A DNA stretch of 64,000 nt from Kalaharituber pfeilii (taxonomy: Eukaryota; Ascomycota; Pezizomycetes; Pezizales; Pezizaceae). The position numbers and the translations under genes are program-made. Positions 11,050 through 21,884 of this stretch are shown here, in pieces (the stretch's first letter is position 1; each line of letters starts with the position of its first letter). Below the pieces are notes generated by a model. That model ran no database searches, was not told the origin of the DNA, and saw nothing but the letters and a program-made list of their open reading frames with translations. The DNA is taken from the NCBI GenBank assembly GCA_015179045.1, contig WHUZ01000001.1, positions 682,001 through 746,000 on the forward strand. Reading direction: 5' to 3'.

Positions 11050-12035
11050 TGAGGCTTATGGTTCAGTGAGGTGCGGGGTCTATGTGAACATTTACGGATA
11101 TGAGGGTAATAGCTAATTTTTGATCAGGCAAATAGGACTATAAGAGGCCGGCTGTTCAGGATTTATTTTTTCTTTTTTGTATAAAGTTTATTCGAAGGTT
11201 CATTGGTCATGTATTATATATATCATGCGATCATAAATGACCCTAGTTGCTCGAATTACAAACTGCGAACCATATCACACTCAAGTTATTTACCCTAAAT
11301 GCATGCCACGACCCAATCTGTTGTAGCCTTCGCGTATAATATATGGTATCTACTTGCATCAAAATCAAATCAAACCAACGATAATAGTGCTCAGCATTCG
11401 CGCGGAATCGAAGCAAGTATATATCCAATAATAAAACAGATTCCAATATTTGAATAAAAATGCCTGTCCCAGTGCACCTACAACCGAGCCTCTTATCAAA
11501 CGCTTGCAGGGAAATGAACTATGGACATCACTTGTTACTTACCCTGAACTTCATGTACCTTCAAATTAAATTCAAACCTTTTCCAGATCTAGATCTTGAC
11601 GCTGCTACTTATCCTCATGTACCCGATCACTTCAGGCACAGTCCTGGTTTCCTATTGTGGACACCGGGCTGATATTACATCAGTCGCTTGTCCAGTACTT
11701 GTCAATAAATCCAGACATCAGTGTACCAAACGAAGATGTTTCTCATGCTAATGCGTTATAGGATGGATACAAGATTGTGGTGTTTAGTGACGAATTTGGA
11801 TGGCTTGGATGGAGGAGGATTAGATTGTGTGTGTCGAAATCCGGATGCTTCGTATTATGTGTCGGATGAGCTTTTGAGATGGCATTTCAGGAAATCGGTG
11901 ATTGGCAATGGAGAACCGAGTTTCGAACATGATTGGGGTAATTCGTCGGGATAGATATGGCAAAGAGAGGATGGAAATGGAAGTGGCGGCGAGATTGAGA
12001 AGCATTTGTGAGATGCATAACACTTGAGTTGTAAA
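11050..12035. other. Gene-poor intergenic DNA
   Basis: Nearly 1 kb downstream of BFR2. Short ORFs on both strands have no conserved motifs and AT content is uneven. I see no gene. It leads into the transposon block. Confidence 0.5.
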
Positions 12036-12263
12036 TACAGTCTAACCTTGCTATACCGGACGAGTAAAAATCTGGCACTTTTTGTCCGGTATAGCAAGGT
12101 TCCGGTATAGAATAAAATGCTTGGCAACTGTAAAAAAGGGGTGGCAAAATTTGTATAGAAATTACTGGAGTAGGAAATAAACAAGTGCAGCAAACATTAA
12201 CTCAATCAAAGTCTATTCAATCTGCATCGCTCTCACCACCTAGAACAGGTCGAGCCTTAAAAG

Positions 12264-12586
12264 TAGTGAGCGGCACGAGCCGAGCCAGCTCGAGCTCGAC
12301 TGATCTTGAGCTCGAGCCGGCTCGAGCTCAAACGAGCCAAGATCATGCTTGTGTTTTTCTTGACAGCTCGCTAAAATGCTTACCCAGTGCAAGGTTTCAT
12401 AAACTGTAAATACCTAATATAGTAAAAATTAGAGACTTGGAGCTCATTCTGACCTACCAACAACTTCGAAATGCACAATTTAGCTGATAGTAGTGAGAAA
12501 GATGAAAATTTAGCTTAGTTTAGTTTAGTTTGTCAATATTATGTATATAATCAATCCAGGCTCGAGCTAGCTCGTGCCGCTCACTA
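12264..12586. mobile_element. hAT-type MITE nested in the pogo-like element
   Basis: 323 bp bounded by a perfect 16 bp inverted repeat (TAGTGAGCGGCACGAG at 12264-12279, complement at 12571-12586). It is flanked by an exact 8 bp direct repeat CTTAAAAG (12256-12263 and 12587-12594), the duplication length of hAT transposons. The left arm is rich in CGAGCTCGAG-type palindromes. There is no coding capacity. It inserted after the surrounding element did. Confidence 0.9.
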
Positions 12587-12711
12587 CTTAAAAGCTCAGC
12601 AAATATGCAAGCATTCACTAGGGCCAAAACATGCTACTCTGACTGTTTCTCTAAAAGCCTATCAATTCACGCCAAAGAAGCAGCAAACTCTACAAGAATG
12701 TTCCAGTCTCC

Positions 12712-12887
12712 CAGCAGCAGCAGCGACAGCAGTGGTAGCAGCAATGGTGACAGCAGTGGCAGCAGCAGTAGTGGCAGCAGTAGTGGCAGCATTGGTAGCA
12801 AGTGATAGCAGCAGCGGTGACAGCAGTGATGGCAGCAGGAACGGCAGCAGTAGTGGTACAATAGTTAGCATTGACAGCAGCAGAGTG
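12712..12887 (+). repeat. Imperfect CAG/AGT trinucleotide tract
   Basis: About 175 bp of interrupted (CAG)n with GGT/AGT/GAC variants, inside the pogo-like element. It creates a Ser/Gly-rich plus-strand ORF and a Leu-rich antisense ORF. Both are repeat artefacts. Confidence 0.85.
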
Positions 12888-13139
12888 GTAAACAACCAGT
12901 CTAAGTGGTAAAGTGGGGTAGTCTAAGATGTATTAGTATTAGTGTGTCCGGTATAGCAAATATTATTTGTATGGGGACAGGGGGGTAGTTATCTGGAGGT
13001 TTTTGTCCGGTCCGGTATTGTTAGGGCGTCCGGTATAGCAAGGGCAATTTGTATGGGAAACGGTTGTCCGAATCAGAGGCCATCCGGTATAGCAAGGTTT
13101 CCGGTATAGCGAGGTCCGGTATAGCAAGGTTAGACTGTA

Positions 13140-13707
13140 GGATAAGATCAATTTAGAGAGGTTTACGCAGAGATTTTACTAGAGCCTATCGGGGGGAGGG
13201 GTTTAGCCCCCTCCCAAGGAGTGAGGATAGTTAAGGTATATTGTTGAGTATTATTTTCTAAGTATTTCTGAAGAAAGAGGAAGGATTAGATGGTAAGTTT
13301 GTCAGCAATGGAGTGGCTGGTAGAGAATACACGGTATTACTGTTAGGTTTACGGTGAGTAGGATGAGATTTACTGAGTGCAAGTGTAGGGGGCAGCAGCC
13401 CTTTATGCACCATCAAATTAAAAACTCCAAGTCCACCGTGCAATCGTTTATCAAAGATCGTTTTATAAAAAGTAAATGTTCCCTACTTAGCCATCTGATC
13501 GAACTGTGGAAACTGATGTGACGGCCCTTGGAAGTAAAAATCTAATGAAATTTTCAATTCAGGTACATCGGCCTGCGTCCCAGCTGCGCGAGACCCGTCT
13601 TGGTATATGTTTGTGGATCATGCCTACTTGGTGTCGAGCCTACACATGCAATGATACTTAGTAAACCATTTATTTACTCTCAAACACGCACATAGACACC
13701 TATTGTT
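13140..13707. other. Intergenic between the transposon and the TEL2 3' end
   Basis: It contains a GC hairpin (GGGAGGGG, loop TTTAG, CCCCCTCCC) at about 13194-13215. No gene or RNA recognised. Confidence 0.5.
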
Positions 13708-16700
13708 CTACTCCCACCTCACCATCTCCCCCATCAACCTCCTTTCCCATCCCTGCATCACGTCCCTCACCCTCAAAAGAACAGCCGCTGCCAGCTGCCT
13801 GACTTTTTCCTCCTCCCTTCCGCTCCCACCCAGCCCGAATCCACCCTCTGTCCCCACTCCCGCCCCAATTGCACCCCCATTCACGCTCGTAACCTCAAAG
13901 ATCCCCTCAACCCACTCCGCTGTCTCCACCAAAGTTTTTGCATGCTCTTCAACCAATCTTCTCTTCCCTGTCTCACCAGACTCTATATTCAAATCCAACA
14001 GAGTCAGGAGTGAGAAGAGGATTGATTCGAGTACGGGGGGTGCGTCGGTGTCGTTCAACGCGGATTTGCCTACAGCAGGGTGCTGATGGTGACGGAGTGA
14101 GAGAAGTATGTCCCAGAACTCGGTTGTGAGCTGCGGGAGAGCAGGGGTAGAGGGCCCGGCTGCGTGAAGGATGAGTGCAAGGGTCTTGAGGAGGGTAGTG
14201 AGGAGGTATGGGTGAAAGTTTGGGGCATTTGGGCCACTAAAAAAGTAAGCAAATCTGTCAGTACACCAATTCACTATCTTTTTAAAAATAGGGAAACCCA
14301 CAACTCCCTCAATTTCGCCCACCACCTCCCTGTCAACGGATAAAAGAATCCCTCACCCACCACCTGCGCCAACTTATTCGCCTCCGGTTTTCCCCTCCTC
14401 TTTTCAACCGCCATTCTACTCGAAAACGTTCGTACCTTCAACACGTTTGGCCCTGAAAGCTTATCTGCTGCGTCTGCAGCCATAGGCCGAATCATCATCT
14501 TCTCCAGATCTGATGTAACTGCGTCCAATCTTCCCGTAACGAGCTTCCCCGTCTTCCTTTGCGCCTGCATCTGCGTCTTCGGGTCCGAAGAATATATATC
14601 GTGCAACTTTCCTGGCAGCATCTTACTCGGGAATAAATCCTCATTCCCCTTTGCACCTCGTGAAGATCCAATCAATCCCTTCCCCACCTCTGCGCCCCAC
14701 ACCACCTCCTGATCCCTCAACCCCCCCACCTCCCTCGCACCCAGTCCCATGGCAGACAACAGCACGGCCCTCTGTCCAATACTATATTCCCCATCAAAAA
14801 ACGCTTGTGCCAACCACTGTCCCATCTTTACTGGCTGCGCAATTACAAGCGCGATTAGCGCCTGTGTCCTCATCTCCTGGAAGTTCTCCATGTCGAACTT
14901 ATCCTGTAAACCCGCAAGGGAAGATGCCAACTCGTGTAAATGCTCTGCTAGCTCTGTTCCAAATACCGCTTTGCGTCGGATGAGCGTCGCGGCGTGTGTG
15001 AGCGCAAGGCGCTGTTTATCGTAAGAATCATGCGCTCGTAAAAGACGAAGCAAGTCGCGAATATACACTGGTGCCGGCTCCTTTTTTTTATTCACCAACG
15101 TTGGATCATCGTCATCTGAGTCCTCTGAGTCTGAGTCGGGCTTCGGATACGGCTTAAACTCATCATCATCTTCATCCATCCCATCTTCCTTCTCCTCTAC
15201 TTCCCCCTTCACAACCTGCACCAATACCTCATCCTCATCTACCCCATCTCCCAATTCCACAAGATCAACAATTCTGGCTCCCTTATACCTAGGGGCCTCA
15301 CCCCCCTCACTCCCCCTCCACGCCCCACCAACGAATCTCCCCAATCCATCCACCTTCCCAATCGTATCAACAACTTCAACTAGGCTCTTCCATCTCCTTG
15401 CCTCATCCGAACTCATTTCCGGAATCTTGAAGTCTAGCTTTATTCCCTTGTCGTCTGCAAGTTCGGAGAGGGTTTCGCCAACAATCATGCCCAGAAAGCG
15501 GGCGCGGGGAGAGTGGGCAGAGAGGCGGTTCGAGATGCTATTGAGGTAGACAGAGGTTTGCAAGACGGATTTGAGGACGGAGGGGGAGCCGCGGTGGAGG
15601 TAGCCGGCAGTGAGGAGGATGATTTGGATATTGACTGAGTGTATTATCAGAGTCTCCGGGATATTTATTTGAAATGGTGGAACGGAACTTACCTTCTTGA
15701 GCCTGAATTGGCGTATGCTTTATCCACAATCCATCCCCAAAATTCTTCAGACTCTTCTCCAATACATACTTCATTTCTTCTTCTCCTCCACCACCTTCGC
15801 CGCCAGCACCTTTCCCCTCCTGCCTCAAGGCCGCCAAAACCGCTCTTCGAATCCCAATCGGCTCACCCACGCCCGCGGGTCTCAATATCCATTCTCTCAA
15901 GATATTCCAGAACCCAGGATCACTTCTCACAATACCGCCAATAACTGCTGCTACTCGTGCGATGACCTGACCATCTTTCTCCCACCAGCGCTCTCCTTCG
16001 GCAGGGGAGGGATCAAGGTAGTACTTTGAAAGTACACGGAGAATAGAGTGTAGATAACGCGACTTGTCATATGCCGCTGATGGGACTAAAAGCTTGGTCA
16101 AGGCGGACCACCTAGGAGTAGGTAGCAGTATATCCATAGTTGCAGTCTCGACAATTCCGTCTTAGAATACAATGAAAGGGGGAGAGGGTGTCAGCCTAGT
16201 TCAGTCCCATTAGTTCAAAAGGGTGTTGATGGGGCTCATATCAACGTAATATAAGGCCACGAAAACATACCCCAACATGCCGTCCCCAAACCAAAGCTTC
16301 TCCAAAATAGGGCGCGAAGACAATCCCACCCCACAGATGCCTCTTTCTCATTCATACTATTCAACCTCCCAACCATCATCCCCACTGCCTTCCCCAACCA
16401 CGTAGCATAAATCGCTTCATCCCCCACCCACGCTGCTCCTCTTTCGCCCCCATTGTCAGTGGTTCCCCCCTCTGCCTCCTCTTTCGCTCCCCAAGCAGCG
16501 CCCATCACTCTCACCGCTCCAGCCGCCACCCCCAACACCTTCCCTCCCGCCACCAAACTAACAAATTCCTTCCACAGTATATCCTTCTTTACCCTCGTGA
16601 TCTCCATCCCCTCCCTTCCGCCCTCATTCTCAAACACCTGCCTCCAAACTTCCAACAGCAAACTCTTCTTTCCCAACACAATCCCCATCGCCTCCAGTAA

Positions 16701-17264
16701 TTCATTGCACAGCATCCCATCCTTCTCCGTCATACTCAATCCCGTATCCTCTATGGCTGCAGTGAGCGCACTCAGTCGAGCAACAATGGCCCCTAACCCA
16801 AGTACACTCCGCAAACAAGCGATCAACGCATCTTTCTCCTTCGTATAGCTTTTATCCTCGCATATTATGTGCCAAAAGTCTGGAATCGTACAGTCGACAA
16901 GAATTTTGACGATTTGCGATGACGTGGGCGACGGGTGGTGAATTGTAAGATGACTGCCTTCGGTCTCTGAGGAAGTTACAAGATAATTTAAGATTGTGGC
17001 GAGCTCTTGAAGTGACGGCGAAGAGCGAAGTACCTGAAGGACATCATCTTGTGATGCTATCGGCCGAGGATGGCCCCTGTGTTCGGTATGTTCGGCGAAA
17101 GCTGGGTTAGCTACCTGAGTCTTGGTTTTTGGTACTTCCGGTTTTTGGATAGATTTAGTTGAAGAGATGGTGAATAGCGGTTCTTCATTATCGCCAGGTT
17201 TTCTAGCTATGGAGAGTGAACTGGAAATCTGTCCTGAGTGGAGTGGTCTGAGGAGGCCATCCAT
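13708..17264 (-). CDS. TEL2: Telomere length regulator Tel2 (TTT complex)
   Basis: Tel2, with Tti1 and Tti2, is the co-chaperone adaptor that stabilises PIKK kinases (TOR, ATM/ATR homologues). There are four exons: 17264-16271, 16160-15693, 15634-14302 and 14236-13708 (1107 aa). The introns of 110, 58 and 65 bp all restore phase. Supporting segments are MDILLPTPRWSALTKLL, IQIILLTAGYLHRGSPSVL across the second junction, RARFLGMIVGE, an acidic linker (about 640-680), and the Telomere_reg-2 domain (RDLLRLLRAHDSYDK to AVLLSAMGLGARE). The last exon begins GPNAPNFHPYLLTTLLKT. The start at MDGLLRPL is preferred. An upstream in-frame Met would add 24 residues unlike the family. BIT61, also in the TOR pathway, lies on the other side of a 2.2 kb gap. 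Confidence 0.93.
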
Positions 17265-17726
17265 GGGGTTATAATATTTGGGCTTGAGGTTAAAATGAAT
17301 GGTGTAACAGCGTAGGACCTGGAACGGGGATGTCAAGTTACAGTACGGGGAATTGTCCGCAGAGCCCCAGTCTTATCGATAAATGACCTTCACGTGCATC
17401 ATACACCAGCAATTGATAGTCTCTATTTCGTTGATGCCATCCGCTCCTATGATACCTCTCCATGCGCTACTGCTGACTAGGTCTTGTCACGAGACTACTG
17501 TTGCCCAAACTATGCTAGCGTATACTCTCCCCGCAGTCTATGATAGATTCTTTTTTGCCACAGGAAGTCTAGGGTGACTTGAAGAGACAACTTGGAGATG
17601 CTATGATACCGCTTACGCTGGAATTGTTCCACTTACCCGTGAGAATGCGGTGGATAGCGCAGTACTCAGTACTCGAGTACAGCATGCATATGAAGGACGG
17701 ACACTCAGCTGCCTTCAGTTTCCAAC
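17265..17726. other. TEL2 upstream region
   Basis: Includes the TEL2 promoter and, at 17669-17680, the 12 bp palindrome GTACTCGAGTAC that recurs elsewhere in this window. No gene seen. Confidence 0.45.
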
Positions 17727-18040
17727 ACAAAAGTCTCCATCATGCCGTGTAAAGACCCAAGCATCCTTGCACTCAATAAGCAGCTTCACATGGCCTCCTG
17801 ACCTTCTAGGACTGCCCATATTAATGGCGTCCTGACATCGACATCTTCATGCTGAACGAGCAGCTGCACAATGGTCACGTCCTTGCAAAACTGCTCATCC
17901 TAATGGGCCCGGCCTTTGTTGTCCTTTGAGTTGACCCCTCCCCCCCCCCCCTTGCACCCAACAAACAGCTTCACAATGGTTCCATGCCCTTCTATAGCTG
18001 CGGTGTGCGACCATATTCGTCTCTTAATTCCAGTCCTCAA
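17727..18040 (-). pseudogene. Degraded ankyrin-repeat gene fragment
   Basis: Read on the minus strand, pieces of ankyrin consensus appear in different frames: DEYGRTPQL, TIVKLFVGCK, VNSKDNKGR, and DVTIVQLLVQHEDVDVRTPL followed by IWAVLEGQE. These match the GRTPL...VVKLLL...DVDVN pattern of fungal ankyrin arrays. Stops and frameshifts separate the pieces, and a poly-C run at about 17940-17951 lies in the middle. No start or complete repeat array remains. Such arrays are often part of NLR-like proteins, but nothing here shows what the parent was. Confidence 0.55.
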
Positions 18041-18064
18041 GTCCATAAACAATCAGCAATCAGC

Positions 18065-18421
18065 ATATGAGGGGATAGACACAGTAGATCTGCTTCGAGC
18101 AGCATGTAATACCCACCATACTCACTTGGAAACTGGTTGCCATTATTCTGGTGGTTATTAGACACTAGTAAGGTCAGGCCTTGTAGCATAAGACCTTGCT
18201 ACTTCCAATTAGAACTATCGTCAGCTCTGATGAAGGAAGGCCTTCAAGAGCAGCGAACAATGAAGGTTGCAGCAGCAATGGGCAGTCCTCATATGCATTG
18301 TCTCACCTATAGCAATAAGAATATTAAGCGTAAGAGACTATGTATTCGGTGCAAAGCTCTTATGTGTAAAGTTTGCCAGAAAGCGGTGCGTTTGACATGT
18401 TTGCAGGGGCTGCGAAATTAG
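18065..18421 (+). pseudogene. PiggyBac transposase C-terminal relic
   Basis: The first frame gives GIDTVDLLRAACNTHHTHLE. A shift then gives LPLFWWLLDTSKV and FQLELSSALMKEGLQEQR, followed by a Cys-rich end (RLCIRCKALMCKVCQKAV) and a stop at 18419-18421. This matches the end of fungal PiggyBac (DDE_Tnp_1_7) transposases: a G-V/I-D...LRA segment, NWLPLFWWLLDTS, then a zinc-ribbon-like tail. At least one frameshift and a small deletion after DTSKV show it is dead. No terminal repeats or TTAA flanks were identified. Confidence 0.65.
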
Positions 18422-19433
18422 TGTACATAGAAACAGCGATCTTGATATCAATATAGAAGGCTGCCTAGAATATTAACCGCTGTTTGGTTTGCTTTGCCTT
18501 AGCCGCAGTGTAGACCAAGAAATTGGGGAAGTAAGAGGATCAATCACAATGGAACTACATTACTTGCATAGGTGCAGAGCAGCATTAGTGTGTGTCCTAT
18601 ATCTCTTTTAGTATGTCACTGTTTTTCCCGGGTGCCATACCAGCATGAAATACAGGTGCTTGTCGGCAACCAGACTGCGGGAGATGCTGCAGCTGAATCA
18701 CGGGATCCTCACAGGGTTGCATGCCTGGGCACCGCCGGCCGTTCCGCTATGATACCCCGATCGCACTGAACCAGCAACACGGCGTGCATCGTGCTCGCGC
18801 TGCAGATGGCATTGCTGTTATGATACAAGTAAGTTTGCTGTCGGGCAGTGGGAATTCGCATGGGGGCTGCTAGTAGCTATGTCCAGAGGGCCGTCCCAGC
18901 GCCATCCAGGAGCTGTCCCAGATCCGCGTCACCACGGCACCCACACCACGGCCCCACACTAATAAAGCTCCCCTAGTCGCTTCTCAGCATAGCCCCTGCC
19001 CCCCACCCCCCAACCCCCCCAACCCCCCCACCCATCCCCCGGCAGATGCTTGGTTCCGTCATTTCGCTAAGTAATGTGTGAATATGTATCATATGATAGG
19101 CACTCTACAACTCACCTCGTGTATGCTATATTTACTTCCGCAGACTTACATGTCCATCTCCCAGTGCAGTCAGCAGCCCTCACTTTTGCCTCCCCAATAG
19201 CTATCTCGCTTTACTGCACACCACGACACATTTGGCTCGAGACTTCGTTATTGGCTCGGAATCGGCTCCGGCCCCGCCCTCCGCAAATTCTGAATTTCCA
19301 CTTGACGCTGGCTGCTGCCCTACTTGCTATCTGAGGATCTGAGACACGACCCCTCCGCCCTCCCGAACTCACGTTCTTCTCTCATCCCCCTTCCCGCGCC
19401 CATTAGCCTAGGTTATTCCCATCACTGTGAGCT
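18422..19433. promoter_or_regulatory. Long upstream region of BIT61 with C-rich tract
   Basis: About 1 kb before the BIT61 start. At 18992-19041 the plus strand has at least four runs of 4-7 C separated by one or two bases, so the minus strand can form a G-quadruplex. A CT-rich stretch precedes the start codon (19345-19430). No ORF is convincing. Confidence 0.5.
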
Positions 19434-21368
19434 ATGAAGTCCAGGCGGTCCCCGCGTTCAAAAGAACAGCAACAGCATCCACAGGACCCACCCCCGGCTC
19501 TACCAGTTCCAACAACCCCGTCGAGCCATCGTCCCCGTTCGCCATCATCATCTTCAGCTGCGTCCGCGTCGTCTGTCTCGTCTGTTTTGCAGTCCACGTC
19601 AACTTCAAAGATGCCTCTCCGGACGCCCACAAACCACCCATCCCCCGGCTACCAAGGCTATTTCGATCCCCATACCCAGCAGCAGCAGCAGCAGCAGCAT
19701 CTCCATCACCAACCTCCGCAACCTACATCAACAGCCCAAATAGTGGCTGCACAAGCCGCCATGCAAGCCAGCAGCAAAAAACGCTCACAAACAGCCCCGT
19801 CGCCAAAGTCCCCACCCGGGCATGCAAACTCTGCAGCGGGTGCGGCTGCAAGTGCAGTCATGCCTCGTTCGGCCCTTGATAAGCATTTCGAGTCGGCAAA
19901 TAGCTCCACAGCAACAATCACCAGTAGAGAGGTTGTCGCATCACCAATTACAGCTTCCTATGGATCCAACGTCAACACTTCACCGACAGCCACGAAAAAA
20001 GAATCGTCATCAAAGATGAACAAGCTGTTTTCGAGCAGAATTGGCACTCCATCATCAGAGAAAGGCCAGAAGCCACCGCCATCACCAAACAAGATATCGC
20101 ATTCCATTATCTCGAACCCAATCCCGCGCATTGGCTCTTCAATATCGGGCTCAGAGCGCAAAGCATCCTTTAGCAGCTCTACAGTCGCTCTTGTTGGTGC
20201 AGCGACAGCTACAGCCACAGATGTATTCTCATATGCGCCACCACAAGCACCATATGCATCGTCGATATATAGCTCGTCCCCGCCAGCCTCATCGTCGGGG
20301 AAGGAACATCATAGGCCGCACTTCTTGCGTGTGCGGAAGGACAATAACACCGTCGCACTTTCATCTGCGTCATCGAATTCCAAGCCGATATCTGCAGATG
20401 GGTCGTCCATATACACCTTTATACCGTCCTCACCGTCATCATCGGTGTTCGCGCAAACACACTCGAAATCAAGTAGTACCGGAGATACGAAATACGGGAG
20501 CGCTGGCAAAGATCATGACTTTATGGCGCAGAGTGTGGACGACTGGGGATTTGTGCGGAGGAATGTAGGTGCGCTGTTTGAAGGGGAACAGTTGCGCACC
20601 CCCGTTGAGGATATGAATAAATACATAGTGTCAGTTCCGTTGCGTACAATTCTTCCAACTGCTGCTGACTGGTGAAATACAGAAACCATATTCGACGCTG
20701 CTACGAACGAAAAAAGCCCGAAGCACTAATTAACGATGTCAACGACATTCTCGACGGTGGTATGCTCTCCCTCGACCCCACGCTCCTTCACTACCCGGAC
20801 GACAAGCTCGTCCCACGCCTAGTCGAGATCTGGCACCAAGTCTTCGTGGAGATATTACCATACTTCGAGGCCGTCTTTTTGCCACTGCAGCAGGAGTTCA
20901 AGGGGGTGGGACAGGTTATGAATTCTCGCGAGGCGAGGGACTTTTGGATAGAGATTGTGGAGAAGGAAGGGGGTGGGGATACAAGGGTGTTAGATACAAG
21001 GAGGATGGCGTTGGTGAGTTTTAGGGATAATGTGATTCTGCCGTTACATGGAAGGTTGAGGAGTAAGCTACCCTTGATTTCACTTTCACTTATTATTCTA
21101 TGTGGCTAATGTACATATTACCTATATAGTCGTCTTCTCACGCCTCCAACTCGACTTCTCCTCGGACCTGCCGAACGTGACGGAAAATGTGGCGCGAGTT
21201 TTGCAATGCATATCGGTGCTGGCATCGATACTCTCTAGAGACGAGGCGCAGGCGAAAATCGACGAGTTGGCGAAAACCTTGAAGCACAATTGGCTCAGTC
21301 GAGGTAGGGCGGGGCGGAATCGCCGCGGGTTTGTGGGGACGAAAACGAAGCCCATTGGAGTGGCTTGA
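19434..21368 (+). CDS. BIT61: TORC2 subunit Bit61/HbrB (PRR5-like)
   Basis: HbrB/Bit61/PRR5 proteins are non-catalytic subunits of TOR complex 2, which controls actin, cell-wall growth and hyphal branching. Exons are 19434-20638, 20683-21062 and 21130-21368 (607 aa). Residues 1-370 are Ser/Pro/Gln-rich and disordered, with a polyQ run at about 83-89. The HbrB domain begins at NVGALFEGEQLRTPVEDMNK and continues with HIRRCYERKKPEALINDVND, DDKLVPRLVEIWHQVF and LPYFEAVFLPLQQEFKG. It ends RVLQCISVLASILSRDEAQ and TLKHNWLSRGRAGRNRRGF. Intron 1 is only 44 bp (20639-20682) with a weak GTTGCG donor, chosen because it is the only phase-correct join, so that boundary is the least certain. Confidence 0.9.
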
Positions 21369-21884
21369 GGGGAGGAGTGCTGCGTATCGGTGGTATTGAT
21401 TGAGTAGTTGAGATTATATTTATTTGGGAATTGGCGGGGGGTAAAGGCGTTGGCCGACCCATGTCGTATATCAGACGACGTACGCAGTCAGCCCTGTGTA
21501 TGTTTTTCTCTTGAACTTCTATTACTGTTATTATTCCCCGCTTGGGTTGAATTGGATTGGACCGGATTGGTGTCTTTTGGGTGGTAGCATTGTCGATTTG
21601 AGGTCTAGATTTTTTTGGTGTCATTGTGTTTGTGCATCTGTCCTGTTTTTGTATCATAGGTTGGGGTTCCGGCATCTGATATCTTCTTGTTCGGAATGGT
21701 TCATTTGTTTTAGTTGAAAGCATGGGAGCGGAAGAGGATTATTTAGGTGACGAGCCAGCGTGATAGCTATTGTGATTGGAGATCACTCAGGAGTAATAAA
21801 ATGTATAGTAGTCGTCAATTGGACCCTCTTCCCCCCTCTCTACCCCAGTTACTTCCTCACATTTCCATGTGGAACATTTAATCC
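21369..21884. other. 3' region downstream of BIT61
   Basis: T-rich with several GT-rich patches. It probably contains the BIT61 terminator and possibly the 3' end of the doubtful minus-strand ORF that follows. No RNA gene seen. Confidence 0.4.

Larger units (their letters stand above)
12036..13139. mobile_element. Non-autonomous Tc1/mariner (pogo-like) element
   Basis: A perfect 26 bp terminal inverted repeat starts TACAGTCTAACCTTGCTATA at 12036-12061 and mirrors 13114-13139. The outermost bases are TA on both sides, fitting the TA target duplication of Tc1/mariner/pogo elements, and the element proper begins CAGT, as pogo elements do. The 1.1 kb inside has no transposase. The subterminal regions repeat the motif TCCGGTATAGCAAGG several times (near 12087-12112 and 12947-13129). 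The element holds a CAG-like microsatellite and has been entered by a hAT MITE. Removing that insertion leaves about 770 bp. Confidence 0.85.

Noticed and set aside
12605..12895. Ser/Gly and poly-Leu ORFs on both strands
   Set aside because: Translation of a trinucleotide repeat inside a transposon.
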